Shown: positions 18,661 to 28,944, counted from the first letter of the stretch. The stretch is DNA of 64,000 bases from Prorocentrum cordatum (GCA_963575745.1 CAUYUJ010018620.1:135907-199906), one strand, 5' to 3'. Numbers and translations: made by a program. Notes: generated by a model from the sequence alone, not told the origin.

Positions 18661-18876
18661 ATCGCATCCGTCCGTTGCTGTTTCGGCTCGCGGATCCATG
18701 CGCTAGCGGTGGGTCAGCTACATGTCGGATGATGGCGTGAATGATCGGCTGTTGCAGATTTGGGCCTTCCACATCACGAAAGTAGATCAAACCAAACCTA
18801 ACATGCGAGGCCGACGCCGGCCTCGTTTTTCGAAATCGACCGTGCAGTCGATTGGAAAAGCGAGCGACCGACAAGC

Positions 18877-19344
18877 GTGGCCCTGCCCCCCCCCCCCCCC
18901 CCTGCCCCCCCCCCCCCCGAGGTTGATAGTTTGAAGTGCGCGACAGCGCCCTACGAGGCGGCCTCGGCGAGCAAGGAGTCGCTCCTCGAACGCGCGGCAT
19001 TCATCAGGGACACCCGATCGTGTGTTCGCACGGTGCCCAAGCCGATGCGAACGGTTCTGGGGGACATTGAATCAACATCGCACATATTCCTCAATAAAAA
19101 CACACCCCCAGAACATCAGTGTTGGTTTGATGGGGCCGAGGCTTTACCTCGAGAGCTGGTGCGACGAAACGAAGATCACTGGCACCTGGCAGATGCGGCG
19201 GACAGCTGGGTCACCGACGCGTCAAACCACATCAGGAACCTTCTGCGCCACGCTGATCAAGCGCGCCTCAAGACCTCGGAAGTTCGAACACCCTCCCATC
19301 CCACATTGGAGATGCAAGCCTGGGGGCATGTGCCATGGGCCTGA
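18877..19344 (+). CDS. Hypothetical protein, partial
   Basis: After two poly-C runs (18886-18902 and 18905-18918) a frame of about 140 codons ends in TGA at 19344. It has normal composition: YEAASASKESLLERAAFIRD, LGDIESTSHIFLNKNTPPEH and DSWVTDASNHIRNLLRHADQ. The start is unclear; the poly-C may hide a frameshift or an exon edge. I recognise no domain. It may be an exon of the same locus as the downstream pieces. Confidence 0.4.
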   Translation: MALPPPPPPAPPPPEVDSLKCATAPYEAASASKESLLERAAFIRDTRSCVRTVPKPMRTVLGDIESTSHIFLNKNTPPEHQCWFDGAEALPRELVRRNEDHWHLADAADSWVTDASNHIRNLLRHADQARLKTSEVRTPSHPTLEMQAWGHVPWA

Positions 19345-19477
19345 GCTCGGACAAACCAGCCCTGCATGTCCGTTCGGGTGGAAGGGAGCATCCGAGAGGA
19401 ACTCAGCGTGGGCAACAGTGTTCGACGAGCGCCCCCACGAGGACCGATGCGCGTGTAATCCCAACTCGAGATCACGT

Positions 19478-19517
19478 TTCCATCGCAATTTCCATCGCGA
19501 TGGAAATTGCGATGGAA
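19478..19517. repeat. CCATCGC palindrome, copy 2 (perfect 40 bp)
   Basis: A perfect dyad centred at 19497/19498: TTCCATCGCAATTTCCATCG followed by its exact reverse complement. Confidence 0.92.
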
Positions 19518-19699
19518 CATGATATCGATCGTTTGCGCTCCCAGGAAAACTCCGTGATGGAGAGGCCATCGGGCAGGCCGCAGAAACAGCAGAAGGTGTC
19601 CACGGATTTGCCCATCCTGGAGGTGCTGCAGGGGTGGAACCTTGGATGCACTGGCGCGATTCAGGGGCCAGTGGGGGACTCAATCGGTCAACGCACACA

Positions 19700-20649
19700 C
19701 ACGCGCAAAACGTCGATGTGGAACGCCCAAATCTGCAAAACCTGTTTGCTCCTCACGGGGCGTGGCGTTACAAAGTCGGCGAGGCGGCGATCCCTGAGTA
19801 CGTCGCGGCCACGCCGTCCGAGGATGAGAAATATTTGGTCGCCGTGTTCGATGACGGCCTGCGATGGGAGATTCCGAATACCAGTGGGGAGCTTGAACAT
19901 GATGCCAAATCCAGCCGTGGCTCCCTAATTTTTTCAATGGGGAAAAATATGGCGAGGCCGCCAAGATGCAGCTCGTCGAGAAAAAGGATGCGAGATGGAT
20001 TCAAATGACAAAGGGGAAGGGCCAGGTGTTTCAGTTCATCTTTCCACCGCATCTTGAGGAAGCTACTAAAACTGTCAGTATATCATGGGGCTCGAAATAC
20101 ACCAGCGGCGCGATGGACAAGCCGCAGATCGAGTCGCACAAGCAGCAGTGGCTCAAGGAGCGCGAGCCGAGCGAGGGGGCCGTCAAGAAGCGGCCCGATG
20201 AGCCAGGGGGCGGCGCCGAGGCCGACAACGAGGCCGAGGCCGAGGGCGAGGCCGAGGCCGAGGCCGAGCCGGGGGATGGCGAGGAGGAGCCGCATCAGAG
20301 TGGCGGCGAGGACGAGGAGGAGAACGACGACGAGGAGAAGACCGACCCGCCGCCCGTGGCGCTGAAGAACCCATCGGTCGCACCGAAGCCCAAGGCGGTG
20401 CTGCAGAAACCGTCGGCCGCGCCGAGCACTCCCGAGCAGCCGTCAGCCGAGCCAGCTGCGAGCCCCGCAGCGCCCAGCGCAACAGCTGCGAGCCCCGCGG
20501 CGCCCAGCGCGCCAGCCTCGAGCCCGCGAGCCCCGACGCAGCCAGCCCCGAATTCGGAGAGGAAGAGGAAGGGGCCTGCGTCGCCGAAGGTGACCCTCCT
20601 TCAGGGCCGGGCGCCATCCCAACGGATTGGATGGAATGGTGAGCTGTAG
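19700..20649 (+). CDS. Hypothetical acidic and Ala/Pro-rich protein, two frame pieces
   Basis: From about 19760 one frame reads YKVGEAAIPEYVAATPSEDE and YLVAVFDDGLRWEIPNTSG. Near 19925 the protein-like signal moves to another frame: NFFNGEKYGEAAK, then MQLVEKKDARWIQMTKGKGQ from the ATG at 19966. That frame ends in TAG at 20649. Residues 75-125 of the second piece are Glu/Asp/Ala-rich, 125-200 are Pro/Ala/Ser-rich with AASPAAPSAP repeats, and the tail is basic (SERKRKGPASPK). The change of frame may mark an intron or a frameshift. No domain is recognised; a chromatin-type disordered protein is one reading. Confidence 0.45.
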
Positions 20650-21122
20650 AATGTCAGACCCGTCGGGGAGAAGAGATGAGAGGAGGGGGGAGGACGACTG
20701 GGGATGTGACGGGATGGGCGAGGGTGGGAGAGGATAGTGAGGAGATAGGGGGGCAGAGAGATCGAGAAGGAATGAGAGAGCGAGAGAGTCGGGACAAACG
20801 GCAGGGTGTTGTCATCATGCCTTTTCGCTCTCATTCGATTTCCAGCTTCTCGATCTCCTCGATTCTGCCGTGCGCGCCTCCTCCGAGACACTTCGTCCCG
20901 CCTGATCCTCGACCCCTGATCTGCCACCGCGGTGGAGGGACATAGTGAGGATGAAGAGGAAGATGGGGAGGAGGAGGAGGAGGAGGAGGATGTGGATGGG
21001 GCGGAGAATTCAGGAGGCCTCGGACAGTAGAGGAGGAGGATGAGAGCGACGATGAGGAGGAGTGAGACGATGGAGGAGGAGGAGGGGGAGGAGCAGGATG
21101 AAGCGGGGAGGAGGAGGGGGGC
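20650..21122. other. Purine-rich spacer
   Basis: GGGATGRGGA-type and (AGG)n sequence with a short T/C-rich insert (20815-20900). No gene is supported. Confidence 0.6.
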
Positions 21123-21739
21123 ATGAGGAGGACAGGGCGAGGAGGAGCGCGCCAGGACGCCCTGAGCAAGTCCATCCGCGATCGGGACACGCCCGATGAG
21201 TTGTCAATCTTCGACAACCTGAAGTCAATGTACAAGAGCCGCCAGACGACGGAGTACATGTCCCAGAAAGGTCACGACGACCTCGATGCGACAATGCGCG
21301 GGCTGCTGGCTGACGTGGACAAGGATGGCCACTTGACCGACCCAGAGCGCTGGGGCCTGCCGTTCGCTGGCTCCAGCAAGAACACGGACGCGCGCTGAAC
21401 CAGAAGCTCGGCAGGAACCGCGGGACCCTCAAAGAGGAGATCGCCTTCTGGAACGACATCGCCAGCGGCGGCTACGCGATCACAACGGACGGCAAGGAGA
21501 ACGCCACGGTGGCCAGCCGCTGGCAACGGGCGCTCAAAGACGACCCCGAGATGGCAGGGCGGCGCGACAAGATAACGGGGGTCGCCAACTACAAACAGAA
21601 GGACGCTTTCAGAAAAGCGTGGGCCGAGGAAGAACACGGGAAAGTCAAGGACACCCCGGGGGCCGAACACGAAGCACCAGTTACCCCATCTGCACCATCC
21701 CTGCCGCGCCCCTCTGTGGATGCGTGTTGGGGTGCTTGA
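21123..21739 (+). CDS. Dinoflagellate family protein, first coding block
   Basis: Protein-like sequence begins near ALSKSIRDRDTPDELSIFDN and continues KSMYKSRQTTEYMSQKGHDD and ERWGLPFAGSSKNTDAR up to the TGA at 21398. In another frame it goes on directly with LNQKLGRNRGTLKEEIAFWN, ASRWQRALKDDPEMAGRRDK and QKDAFRKAWAEEEHGKVKD, ending at 21739. The segments resemble repeated dinoflagellate proteins with KxxFRxxWA-type motifs. A one-base shift near 21395 joins the two halves. Function is unknown; the charged composition suggests nuclear or nucleic-acid context. Confidence 0.5.
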
Positions 21740-21758
21740 GCAACGCTTGAACGCTCTC

Positions 21759-21792
21759 CATCGCGAAGCCCATCGCGATGGGGTTCGCGATG
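21759..21792. repeat. CCATCGC palindrome, copy 3
   Basis: 34-bp dyad CATCGCGAAGCCCATCG followed by its reverse complement with one mismatch. It lies 20 bases after the end of the first coding block. Confidence 0.85.
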
Positions 21793-22204
21793 TGAGTTCA
21801 GGGGGGCGAGGAGGAAACGCAGCATGAGGCGGAGGAGGAAGATGAGGAGGAGGAGGATGGAAGAGAGGAGGAGGAGGAGGAGGAGGACGAGGAGGAGGAG
21901 GAGGAGGGGGATGCACTGGCCAGCCCAGGAGCTCGCTAAGAAGGTGGCGACAGGGTCCCGCCAGGACTTTACAAAAGGGGACATACCTCCCGTTGGGGAG
22001 GATCGCGCGGCTCGAAGGAGGAGGCAAACTGTGGCGGCTGCAGGCAGCTCGGGCGCGATCGAAGCACGAGTCGGATACCGCCCTACCGACGGGCCTCCAT
22101 GGGGCCCAAATCCTGTCCTGGAGCTGGTGTTCGCGTGACAGTTCCGCTTGCCCCATCGGTCGGGGTGGCCAGGCGTGCGCAGGGGATGCTGGGGGAGGGT
22201 GCCC
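21793..22204. other. Gap with (AGG)n between coding blocks
   Basis: A purine-rich microsatellite (about 21818-21910) is followed by GC-normal sequence without a clear frame. It may be intronic. Confidence 0.45.
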
Positions 22205-22330
22205 CATTAGGCGTCGAAGTACTTCGCGAAATGTATGCAGATGGGCCCTCCGTGGGTGGTCTATTGTCCACTCGCGGAGGCGCTCAGGGCGCTCTATCTG
22301 GAGACCGTCTTTTCCTTTGCTCGCCTCGTT
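22205..22330 (+). CDS. Second coding block of the family protein (short exon-like)
   Basis: One frame reads KCMQMGPPWVVYCPLAEALR and ends ALYLETVFSFA. In related dinoflagellate proteins, as I recall, a KCLQLGPRWVKW-like motif precedes an FxxxWxxxQ-like segment, and 22613 onward supplies exactly that (GFMNTFTQTWEKHQEW). The block is bounded by palindrome-rich sequence on the right. Confidence 0.4.
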
Positions 22331-22612
22331 CGTTCGATGGTTCGATGGTCGACCATCGGATCTGGCCAGGTCAGCGCGATCGGCCAGACCGACGGTCGAT
22401 CGTTCGATGGTCGATCATCGGATCGACAGGCGGGTCAGATCAGCGCGGTCGGGCCGACCGACGTTCGATCGTCAGATGGCAGTTCGTCGGATCGGCGCGT
22501 CGACGGGTCTGATCAGCCCGGCCGACGTTCGATCGGGCGATGATCCATCATATGATCGGCACGGTCGATCGATCGATCGATCGACAAATCGATCGATCGC
22601 GCAGCGACGGGG
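22325..22612. repeat. TCGATGGTCGACCATCGGATC-type palindromic cluster
   Basis: Three degenerate copies of a roughly 70-bp unit carry dyads built on GATC and CGATCG words (22335-22360, 22395-22425, 22460-22500). A (TCGA)n run follows at 22563-22600. The cluster sits between two coding blocks. Confidence 0.7.
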
Positions 22613-23419
22613 GTGAGACGGAAGCCTAAGGGCTTCATGAACACGTTCACCCAGACGTGGGAGAAGCACCAGGAGTGGCACCGCGCGGCGGTGGAGGGGA
22701 ATGCGGCGCCCGCGTTGACGGGCGGTGGGGAGGCGGCTGCTGGAGCGGCGGCTGCAGGAGCACCAGCAGCAGGAGGCGCGGGCGGCCAGGCAGGAGCTGC
22801 GGAGCCCGCAGGTGGCGAGTCGATGAAGCGCAGTCGCGGTGGTGACGACACACCGCCGACGGAGACGCATGCGCAGAAGAAGGCCAGGCTGGCGCGCGAG
22901 AAGCGGGCAGCAGCGGCGGCGGCCGCTGGCGAGGGAGAGGACGGCAAGCCCGCAACGCCTGCGCAGAAGAAGGCCAGGCTGGCGCGCGAGAAGCAGTCTG
23001 GCGCTGACTCCAGCGCGCCGAGGGCCAAGAGCGAGTTTGCCGTGGACGTGGCCAAGGCGAAGAAGCAGCTGCAGCGCTACCAGGGCTTCACCTCGCAGGT
23101 GATGTTCCTCAAGAAGAATTCTGAGACGAAGCCCGACTGGTGCTGGGCCAAGACCGACGACGACTTCAAGGGCCTGCAGGACAATCTGGGCATCCTCGAG
23201 GATCGGGTGTCCACGGATGTGCTCTTGTCCACGACTATCTCCATGGGCGTCGGAGACGACAAGGACTTCGTCAAGAAGCTGAAGCAGGTGCACAAGGACG
23301 AGGTCCACCTGCAGGCGATCAAGGCGCTCATCGGGCTGGAGAAGGACCTGGACGCGATCGCCGAGCTTGCCGAGACGGTCATGGAGGTGGCCGCGGTGAA
23401 GTCGAGGCGCAAGCCGTAG
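22613..23419 (+). CDS. C-terminal block of the dinoflagellate family protein
   Basis: The frame is open from before 22613 to the TAG at 23419. It begins RRKPKGFMNTFTQTWEKHQE. A Gly/Ala-rich linker (residues 35-70) leads to two repeats of QKKARLAREK (basic, nuclear-signal-like). A long helical domain follows (VDVAKAKKQLQRYQGFTSQV, WCWAKTDDDFKGLQDN, DDKDFVKKLKQVHKDEVHLQ) and a basic end (SRRKP). No start codon is obvious, consistent with an exon. I know this layout as a large dinoflagellate family without assigned function. Confidence 0.6.
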   Translation: MRRKPKGFMNTFTQTWEKHQEWHRAAVEGNAAPALTGGGEAAAGAAAAGAPAAGGAGGQAGAAEPAGGESMKRSRGGDDTPPTETHAQKKARLAREKRAAAAAAAGEGEDGKPATPAQKKARLAREKQSGADSSAPRAKSEFAVDVAKAKKQLQRYQGFTSQVMFLKKNSETKPDWCWAKTDDDFKGLQDNLGILEDRVSTDVLLSTTISMGVGDDKDFVKKLKQVHKDEVHLQAIKALIGLEKDLDAIAELAETVMEVAAVKSRRKP

Positions 23420-23536
23420 CAGCGCACGAGCGCGGCCACTCCAGCGCTGCGATCGGCCTGGCGGAGGCCGGCCGAGCAGCAAAGCCAGCAGCCAGGAGCG
23501 ATTTCCAGGACGGGCCCCGGGAAACTCAGAGAAATA

Positions 23537-23596
23537 TTGCGATGGAAAATGCGACGGATTTTCACCCAACATGATGCGATGGAAATTGCAAAATAA
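23537..23596. repeat. Decayed CCATCGC palindrome remnant
   Basis: ATTGCGATGGAAAATGCGAC and ATGCGATGGAAATTGC are isolated arms of the palindrome family. Confidence 0.55.
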
Positions 23597-23630
23597 GCGA
23601 GTGTTTCCAGGGAAACCGCAGAAATCCAAA

Positions 23631-23670
23631 TTCCATCGCAAATTCCATCGCGATGGAAATTGCGATGGAA
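23631..23670. repeat. CCATCGC palindrome, copy 4
   Basis: TTCCATCGCAAATTCCATCG followed by its reverse complement with one mismatch. Confidence 0.88.
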
Positions 23671-23736
23671 TTTTGGGCCCCTCGGATCCCGACCGATCCT
23701 GACTGATTTTCAGCTGGTGCGTCCTTGTATCCGATC

Positions 23737-23880
23737 AATTTCTCTTGTGCCCGATCAATAGTGCTTGTAGCCGGCCAAATCTCAGAGTTTTGTTGGGAGT
23801 TTGAGGCTGTGCCAACGTGTGTCCCCGATCAATAGTTTTTGTCCCCGATCAATAGTTCCTGTCCACCCGATCAATAACCA
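23737..23880 (+). repeat. CCCGATCAATAGT short repeats
   Basis: Five copies of a CCCGATCAAT word, each followed by AGT or TTC and a TTGT/CTGT end, at irregular 20-70 bp spacing. Confidence 0.75.
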
Positions 23881-23899
23881 GTCGACGAGAGATGAGCCG

Positions 23900-24215
23900 A
23901 GCCCCCTCCTCCTCCTCCTCCTCCTCCTCCTCGATCCTCCTCCTCCTCCTCGATCCTCCTCCTCCTCCTGCTCCTCCTCCTCCTGCTCCTCCTCCTCCTC
24001 ATCATCGCCCTCCTCCTCTCTCCCCCCAATCCTCCTCCTCCTCCTCCTCCTCCTCCTCCTCCTCCTCATCCTGCTCCTTCTCCTCCTGCTTCTCCTCCTC
24101 CTCCTCCTCGCCCTCCTCTTCTCTCCCCCAATCCTCTTCCTCCTCCTCCTCCTCCTCCTCATCCTCCTCATCCTCCTCATCCTCGTCATCGTCACCCCTC
24201 CCCACCCACCCCGTG
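23900..24215. repeat. (TCC)n microsatellite
   Basis: Nearly pure CTC/TCC sequence with short GAT interruptions. Shadow frames on both strands are not called. Confidence 0.9.
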
Positions 24216-24540
24216 GGGGAACGCATGTCGCGAACATCAGCACAATAACAACCATGGCAACTTGAGGGCGACGTCGATCGCACTGGCATGATACATCTTC
24301 TGCTCGCAGGCACGTTTAAGGCCTGTGCTTTCACGCAGGGCGGTCGCCGTGTCTCGAGGCGATGCGCCCGCGTCTTCGCTGGCGACGCTCGCGCTGTGGG
24401 GGGCTGCGCGACTGCTCGCTTCCCGTCTCGGCATAATGCTGAAAACACCTGAACAGATGATGGCGGCGGTCGTGCGTCACAAGACATTCCGTAGATACCC
24501 GAGACTCCCCGACGCCGAGCAGCTGGTGCATGTGACACCT
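24216..24540. other. No gene seen
   Basis: Normal-complexity sequence with a short frame LARLGIMLKTPEQMM-like only. Nothing can be supported. Confidence 0.4.
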
Positions 24541-24850
24541 CGGGGCGCGGTGGTGACCTCCTCCCCCTCCTGCCCCTCGGACTCCCCCTCCTCCCCCTCC
24601 TCCTCCTCCTCCTCCCCCCCCTCCCCTCGTCCCCATCCCCCTCGCCCCATCGTCCTCGGATGGCCTCGGATTCGCTGGGGCTCTAGGGCCGATGCGAGCC
24701 TCAGATGGCCGCGCCCTCATCCCCATCCCCCTCGCCCCCTCGTCCTCGGATGGCCTCGGATTCGCTGGAGCTCTAGGGCCGATGCGAGCCTCAGATGGCC
24801 GCGTATTCGTGAGAACTCTCGGGCCGGTGCGAGCCTCGAAGTGCCTCGGT
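24541..24850 (+). repeat. CCT tract and 84-bp tandem duplication
   Basis: After a CCT tract (24557-24625), the block CCCATCCCCCTCGCCCC to GCGAGCCTCAGATGGCCGC is present twice (about 24631-24711 and 24715-24796) and a third time in part. Confidence 0.75.
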
Positions 24851-25640
24851 AGCGCCGGGCCTTAAAGAGTTCGGGGGGCGGCGAGGATGGCGGGGAGGAG
24901 GATGGGGAGGGTGGCGAGAACGAGGAGGGGGGGGAGGGTGAACGATGAGAAGGAAGACGAATGCGGAGGATGAGGGGAAGGATGAGGACGAGGAGGCGGA
25001 TGAGGAGGATGAGATGGAGGATGAGGAGGATGAGGAAGAGCAGGAGGAGGAGGAGGAGGAGGAGGAGGAGGAGGGGGAGGGGGAAGGGGGAAGGATGATG
25101 AGGAGGATGAAGACGATGAAGGGGCAAGGGCGTCGCCGCCCCGACCCGCGCCCCCCCCCCCCCCCCCCCCCCGACCTCATGAGCAGCAAGCAGGCTCCTC
25201 CGTGCGCGCTTGCTCGCGCGCGAGCACAGGTCGGGACCCCTTCGTGTTCAACTAGCCCACCCCCCTGGAGGGATAGAGCAGGATGATGAGGAGGAGAAGG
25301 CGAGGATAAGGGGGATGATGATGAGGCGGGGGAGGAGGATGAGGAGGGGGAAGAGAATGCGGAGGGGGAGGAGGAGGAGGAAGAGGAAGGGGAGAGGAGG
25401 AGGAGGAGGAGGAGGGGGAAGGGGAGAGGAGGAGGAGGTGGAGGAAGAGGAACGCATCGGGCGCGCGGGTCTGGTAGCATCGGATAACATCATGAGTCGG
25501 ATGGCTGCGTGCCCGCCTGGGTAAGAGCCCCGGATCGCGTCAATCGAGTTCGAGGGAGAGGGGCAGGTAAGGAACAGTAATAGCAAGATCCCCGAGGATA
25601 CGGGGGAGGAAAGGGATGGCGAAGGGGGCGCACGATGAAT
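24851..25640. repeat. (AGG)n / GATGAGG purine tracts with poly-C
   Basis: Two purine-rich blocks (24880-25130 and 25275-25460) flank 22 C (25151-25172) and a 90-bp normal-complexity segment. No gene is supported. Confidence 0.85.
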
Positions 25641-25718
25641 ATGATGATGCTGATGTTTTGGGTTTACTCGACACTGCAAAGGTGCATGTATACGCCACCT
25701 GTAAAACTATAGCCACTT

Positions 25719-27115
25719 TTGCTCATCATGCCACCGCCTCCCGAGCCCCCACCTGGCCCCGAGGGGCCGCGCGCGTTCAGACCAACTTCGGATAATGGGC
25801 GCGCCGATGGCGCGAATCTTCTTAAACATTTATTGGGTATGCATGCGAGGTGCAAGATTTCGGCAACCGATCTGGCCATCGTGTGTCATTGGGCGTCAGA
25901 GGCTAACGTGCCTGGCGGCGCGTTTTCGCTTTACGCACTGGACCCGAGCTCACAATCGGGCAAGTTTCAACATCATATAGACCGCGTGCTGCCAGAGCCA
26001 GGCCCTTTGTTCACAGTCAGGGTGCCTCTCAACGTCAGCAGGGGCCAAACCAGAGTTGTGCGAGACGTCCCAGTGACATCTCTGTGGCGGTCGATCGCTG
26101 ACGAATTGCACCGCGACCGCAGCGTGCTAGAGACGCTCAAGGTTCCGCGTGCAGATCGGCCACCGCCTGCACTTACCATCCCTGCGTACGGCAACCATCC
26201 TGCCGTGACCAACTGCAGAACGAATGGTCTCGATGATCCGTTGCCTCTCGCTGTCTATTTAGACGGAGTGCGGTTTATCTCCCAAGCCGCGGGGCGGTCT
26301 GAGACGGTGCTCGGATTCTGGGCAATCAAAATGGTATCGAATAAGAGACATGTCATCACGTCGATAAAATCGGGAGACCATTGCTTATGCGGCTGCAAGG
26401 GATGGTGTAGCATACGCCCACTCTTAGAATCCATCGAGTGGCAGCTCGACCACATGATGCGCGGCGTCAGGCCGCAGACGCAGTTCGACGGCACGTAGTG
26501 GCCAATTGATTAGGCAGACGTGGATGGTCCGCTTGGGCACCGAGCCATGCTTCTGTTTTTGAAGGGCGATTGGTCGGATCACAGCCATTCTCTAGGTATG
26601 TCGTCGTGGGCGAGCTCGTTCAGCCCTTGTCAATTTTGCGTTGCCTGCTCTTGCGAACTGGAAGGTATGACGCGTGGATGCGCCGGCAGTGAGGAGCCGC
26701 CGTGGACGCTGCGGGGCTACGACGACTACGAGCTCGACTGTCGCAAGTGCGAGGTGTCCGTGACGATCGATGCCCCAGCAGCTCTTACAGAGCTGGCCCG
26801 CTCCTTGGTTTGGTCGCGCCCCCACAAAGGAATCGGCGGCAGGCTTGTCAGGCGCGACTGTAGGTTCGGCGACTTCGACCTCCAGAAAGGGGGCCGCCTG
26901 GAGCCCAGCCCTTCCCTTCGAGACATACATGCTCTCGATCGCGCCACTCTTCCACTCGCTGCTGTGTTTTGGCGACCTCGGCGTTCACTAGTCGGTGGCA
27001 AAATAATCGATTGCGCGAATCATCGATGCCCTCTTTTCAGCCGAAAGTTGGGGACCTCCCCCCAACGAACATTGGCTGTGGATTCGTTGCGCGCGTTGTT
27101 CCTGGGGCCCGTGCT

Positions 27116-27164
<49 letters not shown>

Positions 27165-27360
27165 TGTTGTTTTTGGAGAATATTATTGCGCAACCAGTGG
27201 AACATCACTGGGGGCCTTGCCGCGGTTCTCGAGATCGGGGCGCAACGGCTTTCGATAGAACTTGATGCTTGGCAACGACGGCCAATCCACAATGGACAAC
27301 CCGTGCCACATGACCGTCGGATATCGGCCATCACCGTGAAGATGCTGGGCAAGCGGCTCT
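25719..27360 (+). pseudogene. Large dinoflagellate family protein of unknown function, N-terminal and central part
   Basis: One frame runs from the ATG at 25719 (or 25728) to about 27360, broken only by TAG at 26496-26498 and TAG at 26511-26513. Recognisable family blocks in order: YLDGVRFISQAAGRSETVLG, a Cys cluster CLCGCKGWCS, MRGVRPQTQFDG, then after the TAGs MLLFLKGDWSDHSHSLGMSS with PCQFC, YDDYELDCRKCEV, GGRLEPSPSLRDIHALD, FWRPRRSL, TLAVDSLRALFLGPVL and a DRRISAITVKMLG end. I remember this as a very abundant dinoflagellate family, unnamed, probably mobile or domesticated. A 44-bp TA microsatellite (27119-27162) is inserted in frame. The gene resumes at 28945. Confidence 0.6.
27119..27162. 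repeat. (AT)22 microsatellite inside the coding frame
   Basis: A pure AT run keeps the reading frame and adds a Tyr/Ile repeat between GPVLR and SCCFWRILL. It may be an expansion allele. Confidence 0.95.
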
Positions 27361-27742
27361 GTTACAACATGCAGGATTGCATTTGTTGAGCCATGAGCGA
27401 CATGATGAGGAGGAGGAGGAGGACGACGAAGAAGAGGAGGTGGTGGAGGAGGAGGAGGAGGAGGAGGGCGAACATGAGCAGTAGTAGTAGGAGGAGGAGG
27501 GCGGACAGAGGGCGATGGTGGCAGCAGAAGGGAAGGATTGACAAAAGCACTCCAGAGAAATGAGAGAGGTGGGCATTCCCAGCCCAGAGCGCCTGCTGCT
27601 TGAAATCACCCCGTTCGTGCGGCCGCTGCCCATGCACTGATGGAGTGCCGAAGCCCGTAAACTGCGAATCTTAGGTGTGAAGGGCTGATGGGTCTTTGAC
27701 GGAAGGATCGGGCGGGAGAGGAATTGGGAGACGGGCGCCTGG

Positions 27743-27786
27743 AAATCCATCGCGAAATCCATCGCGATGGATTTTGCGATGGATTT
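27743..27786. repeat. CCATCGC palindrome, copy 5
   Basis: 44-bp dyad: AAATCCATCGCGAAATCCAT and on to CGCGATGG, then TTTTGCGATGGATTT, with one mismatched position. Confidence 0.9.
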
Positions 27787-27940
27787 TGGATGGGTGGAGG
27801 GCTGCTAAGGGGCGAAATGGCAAGCAGGATAAGTGAGGAGGAGTGATTGAGAGAGGGAGGACGGGAGGGCGAGAAAGAACAGACCTGACCATCCTCCCAT
27901 CACCGCCCTCCACTTCCAACTCCTCCACCGTGTTGCAGCA

Positions 27941-27952
27941 ATTTTGGCTCAA
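27941..27952 (+). other. Spliced-leader-like word
   Basis: ATTTTGGCTCAA equals the last part of the dinoflagellate leader (CCATTTTGGCTCAAG) over 12 bases. CCGT and AGC upstream (27929-27939) keep the leader order with insertions. The next bases open the ORF at 27944. Confidence 0.45.
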
Positions 27953-28564
27953 ATTATTGGGGTGTCCCAGAAGCGCACTCGCGTGTCGAGTGCGTCGACG
28001 CAACGCCCGAACGTCGACTCCCAGCCCGGCGCACAGTCGGACAGCCCCGAATACGAGTACTTTTTCGAGAATGCAGCGTATACATATTCTCAACATGACA
28101 GGCAGCTGTGGTGTTGTTACGTGAGGTCGCCGCGCAAGAAGGCGCGATTCCCCGACCCCACGGATCGCGAGATCGCCGACCACGCTGCCGACGTGGACGC
28201 ACAGAACCAGGCCGAGGCAGAAGAAGCTCGTCAGCTCGCTGAGGATGAGTACCACGCTAGTTTGTGGCACGATCTGACGTCCACGCCCAACCTTCTGCCA
28301 GCATGCCCCCCCCCCCCCCGTGCACGTGCATCCCGTCGCGGAGAACGCCGCGGACCTGGCCGCGGAGCCGGTTGGCGCCTCGATCGGGGCCGCGACGGCG
28401 ACCAACGGCGCGGCCGCTGACGGTGGCGCGATCATCGTTGCCGACAGCGACGACGACGACGAGCGCCAGCTGCAGGGGTCCACTCACACCGCTAACGGGC
28501 TGAAGAGGTCGGTCCGAGCCCCTCGCGTTGTTCGCTCCCGTGGCGGCTGGAAATTCAACGGCTG
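27944..28564 (+). CDS. Hypothetical protein with a possible SUMO-interacting motif; frameshift at poly-C
   Basis: The frame entering from the SL-like word reads IIGVSQKRTRVSSASTQRPN, EYEYFFENAAYTYSQHDRQL, WCCYVRSPRKKARFPDPTDR and AEAEEARQLAEDEYHASLWH. A 14-C run (28306-28319) then shifts it: the protein-like continuation is in the next frame, VHVHPVAENAADLAAEP, GGAIIVADSDDDDERQLQG and a basic end, stopping at TGA 28564. IIVADSDDDDE resembles a SUMO-interacting motif (short aliphatic strand plus acids), a weak pattern. No ATG starts the frame. The SL-like word hints that this is a retroposed mRNA copy. Confidence 0.45.
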
Positions 28565-28599
28565 ATGAGAATGCGCAGCCGTGCTTACCGCTGCAAAGC

Positions 28600-28830
28600 C
28601 AGCCCAGACCTCCTCCTCCATTCTCATCCCCCTCCTCCATCTATTCCTGCTCCTCCTCATCCCCCTCATTTTTTACTCCTCATCTTCCCCCTCATCCTCA
28701 TCCTCCCTCCTCGCTCCTCATCCTCCCTCCTCGCTCCTCATCCTCATTCTCCTCGTCCTCCTCCTCGTCGCCCTCCTCCCCCCCCCTCGCCCTCGCCCCC
28801 GTCGCCTCGACGCCCTCCTCTCGCAGTGCA
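28600..28830. repeat. (TCC)n / CTCATCC microsatellite
   Basis: Pyrimidine-rich tract with CCCTCCTCGCTCCTCATCCT repeated in tandem. No gene. Confidence 0.85.
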
Positions 28831-28944
28831 GTTTCAATGTGCTTCGAGGCTCTGGGGTCAAATAGCGAACCCCATGAGCAGAGATGACAGTGGTAGTCCG
28901 GCTGCGATTGAAACAGTCTCCAGAACGCGGGGCACTGCGGCGGC

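Larger units (their letters stand above)
27361..28944. other. Intervening sequence splitting the family gene
   Basis: Between MLGKR (about 27351) and SLKAAEAS (28948) lie 1.6 kb absent from the expected protein. It holds an AGG tract (27400-27480), a palindrome (27743-27786), an SL-like word (27941), an unrelated ORF (27944-28564) and a TCC tract (28600-28830). Either a large intron or a composite insertion would fit. Confidence 0.5.
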
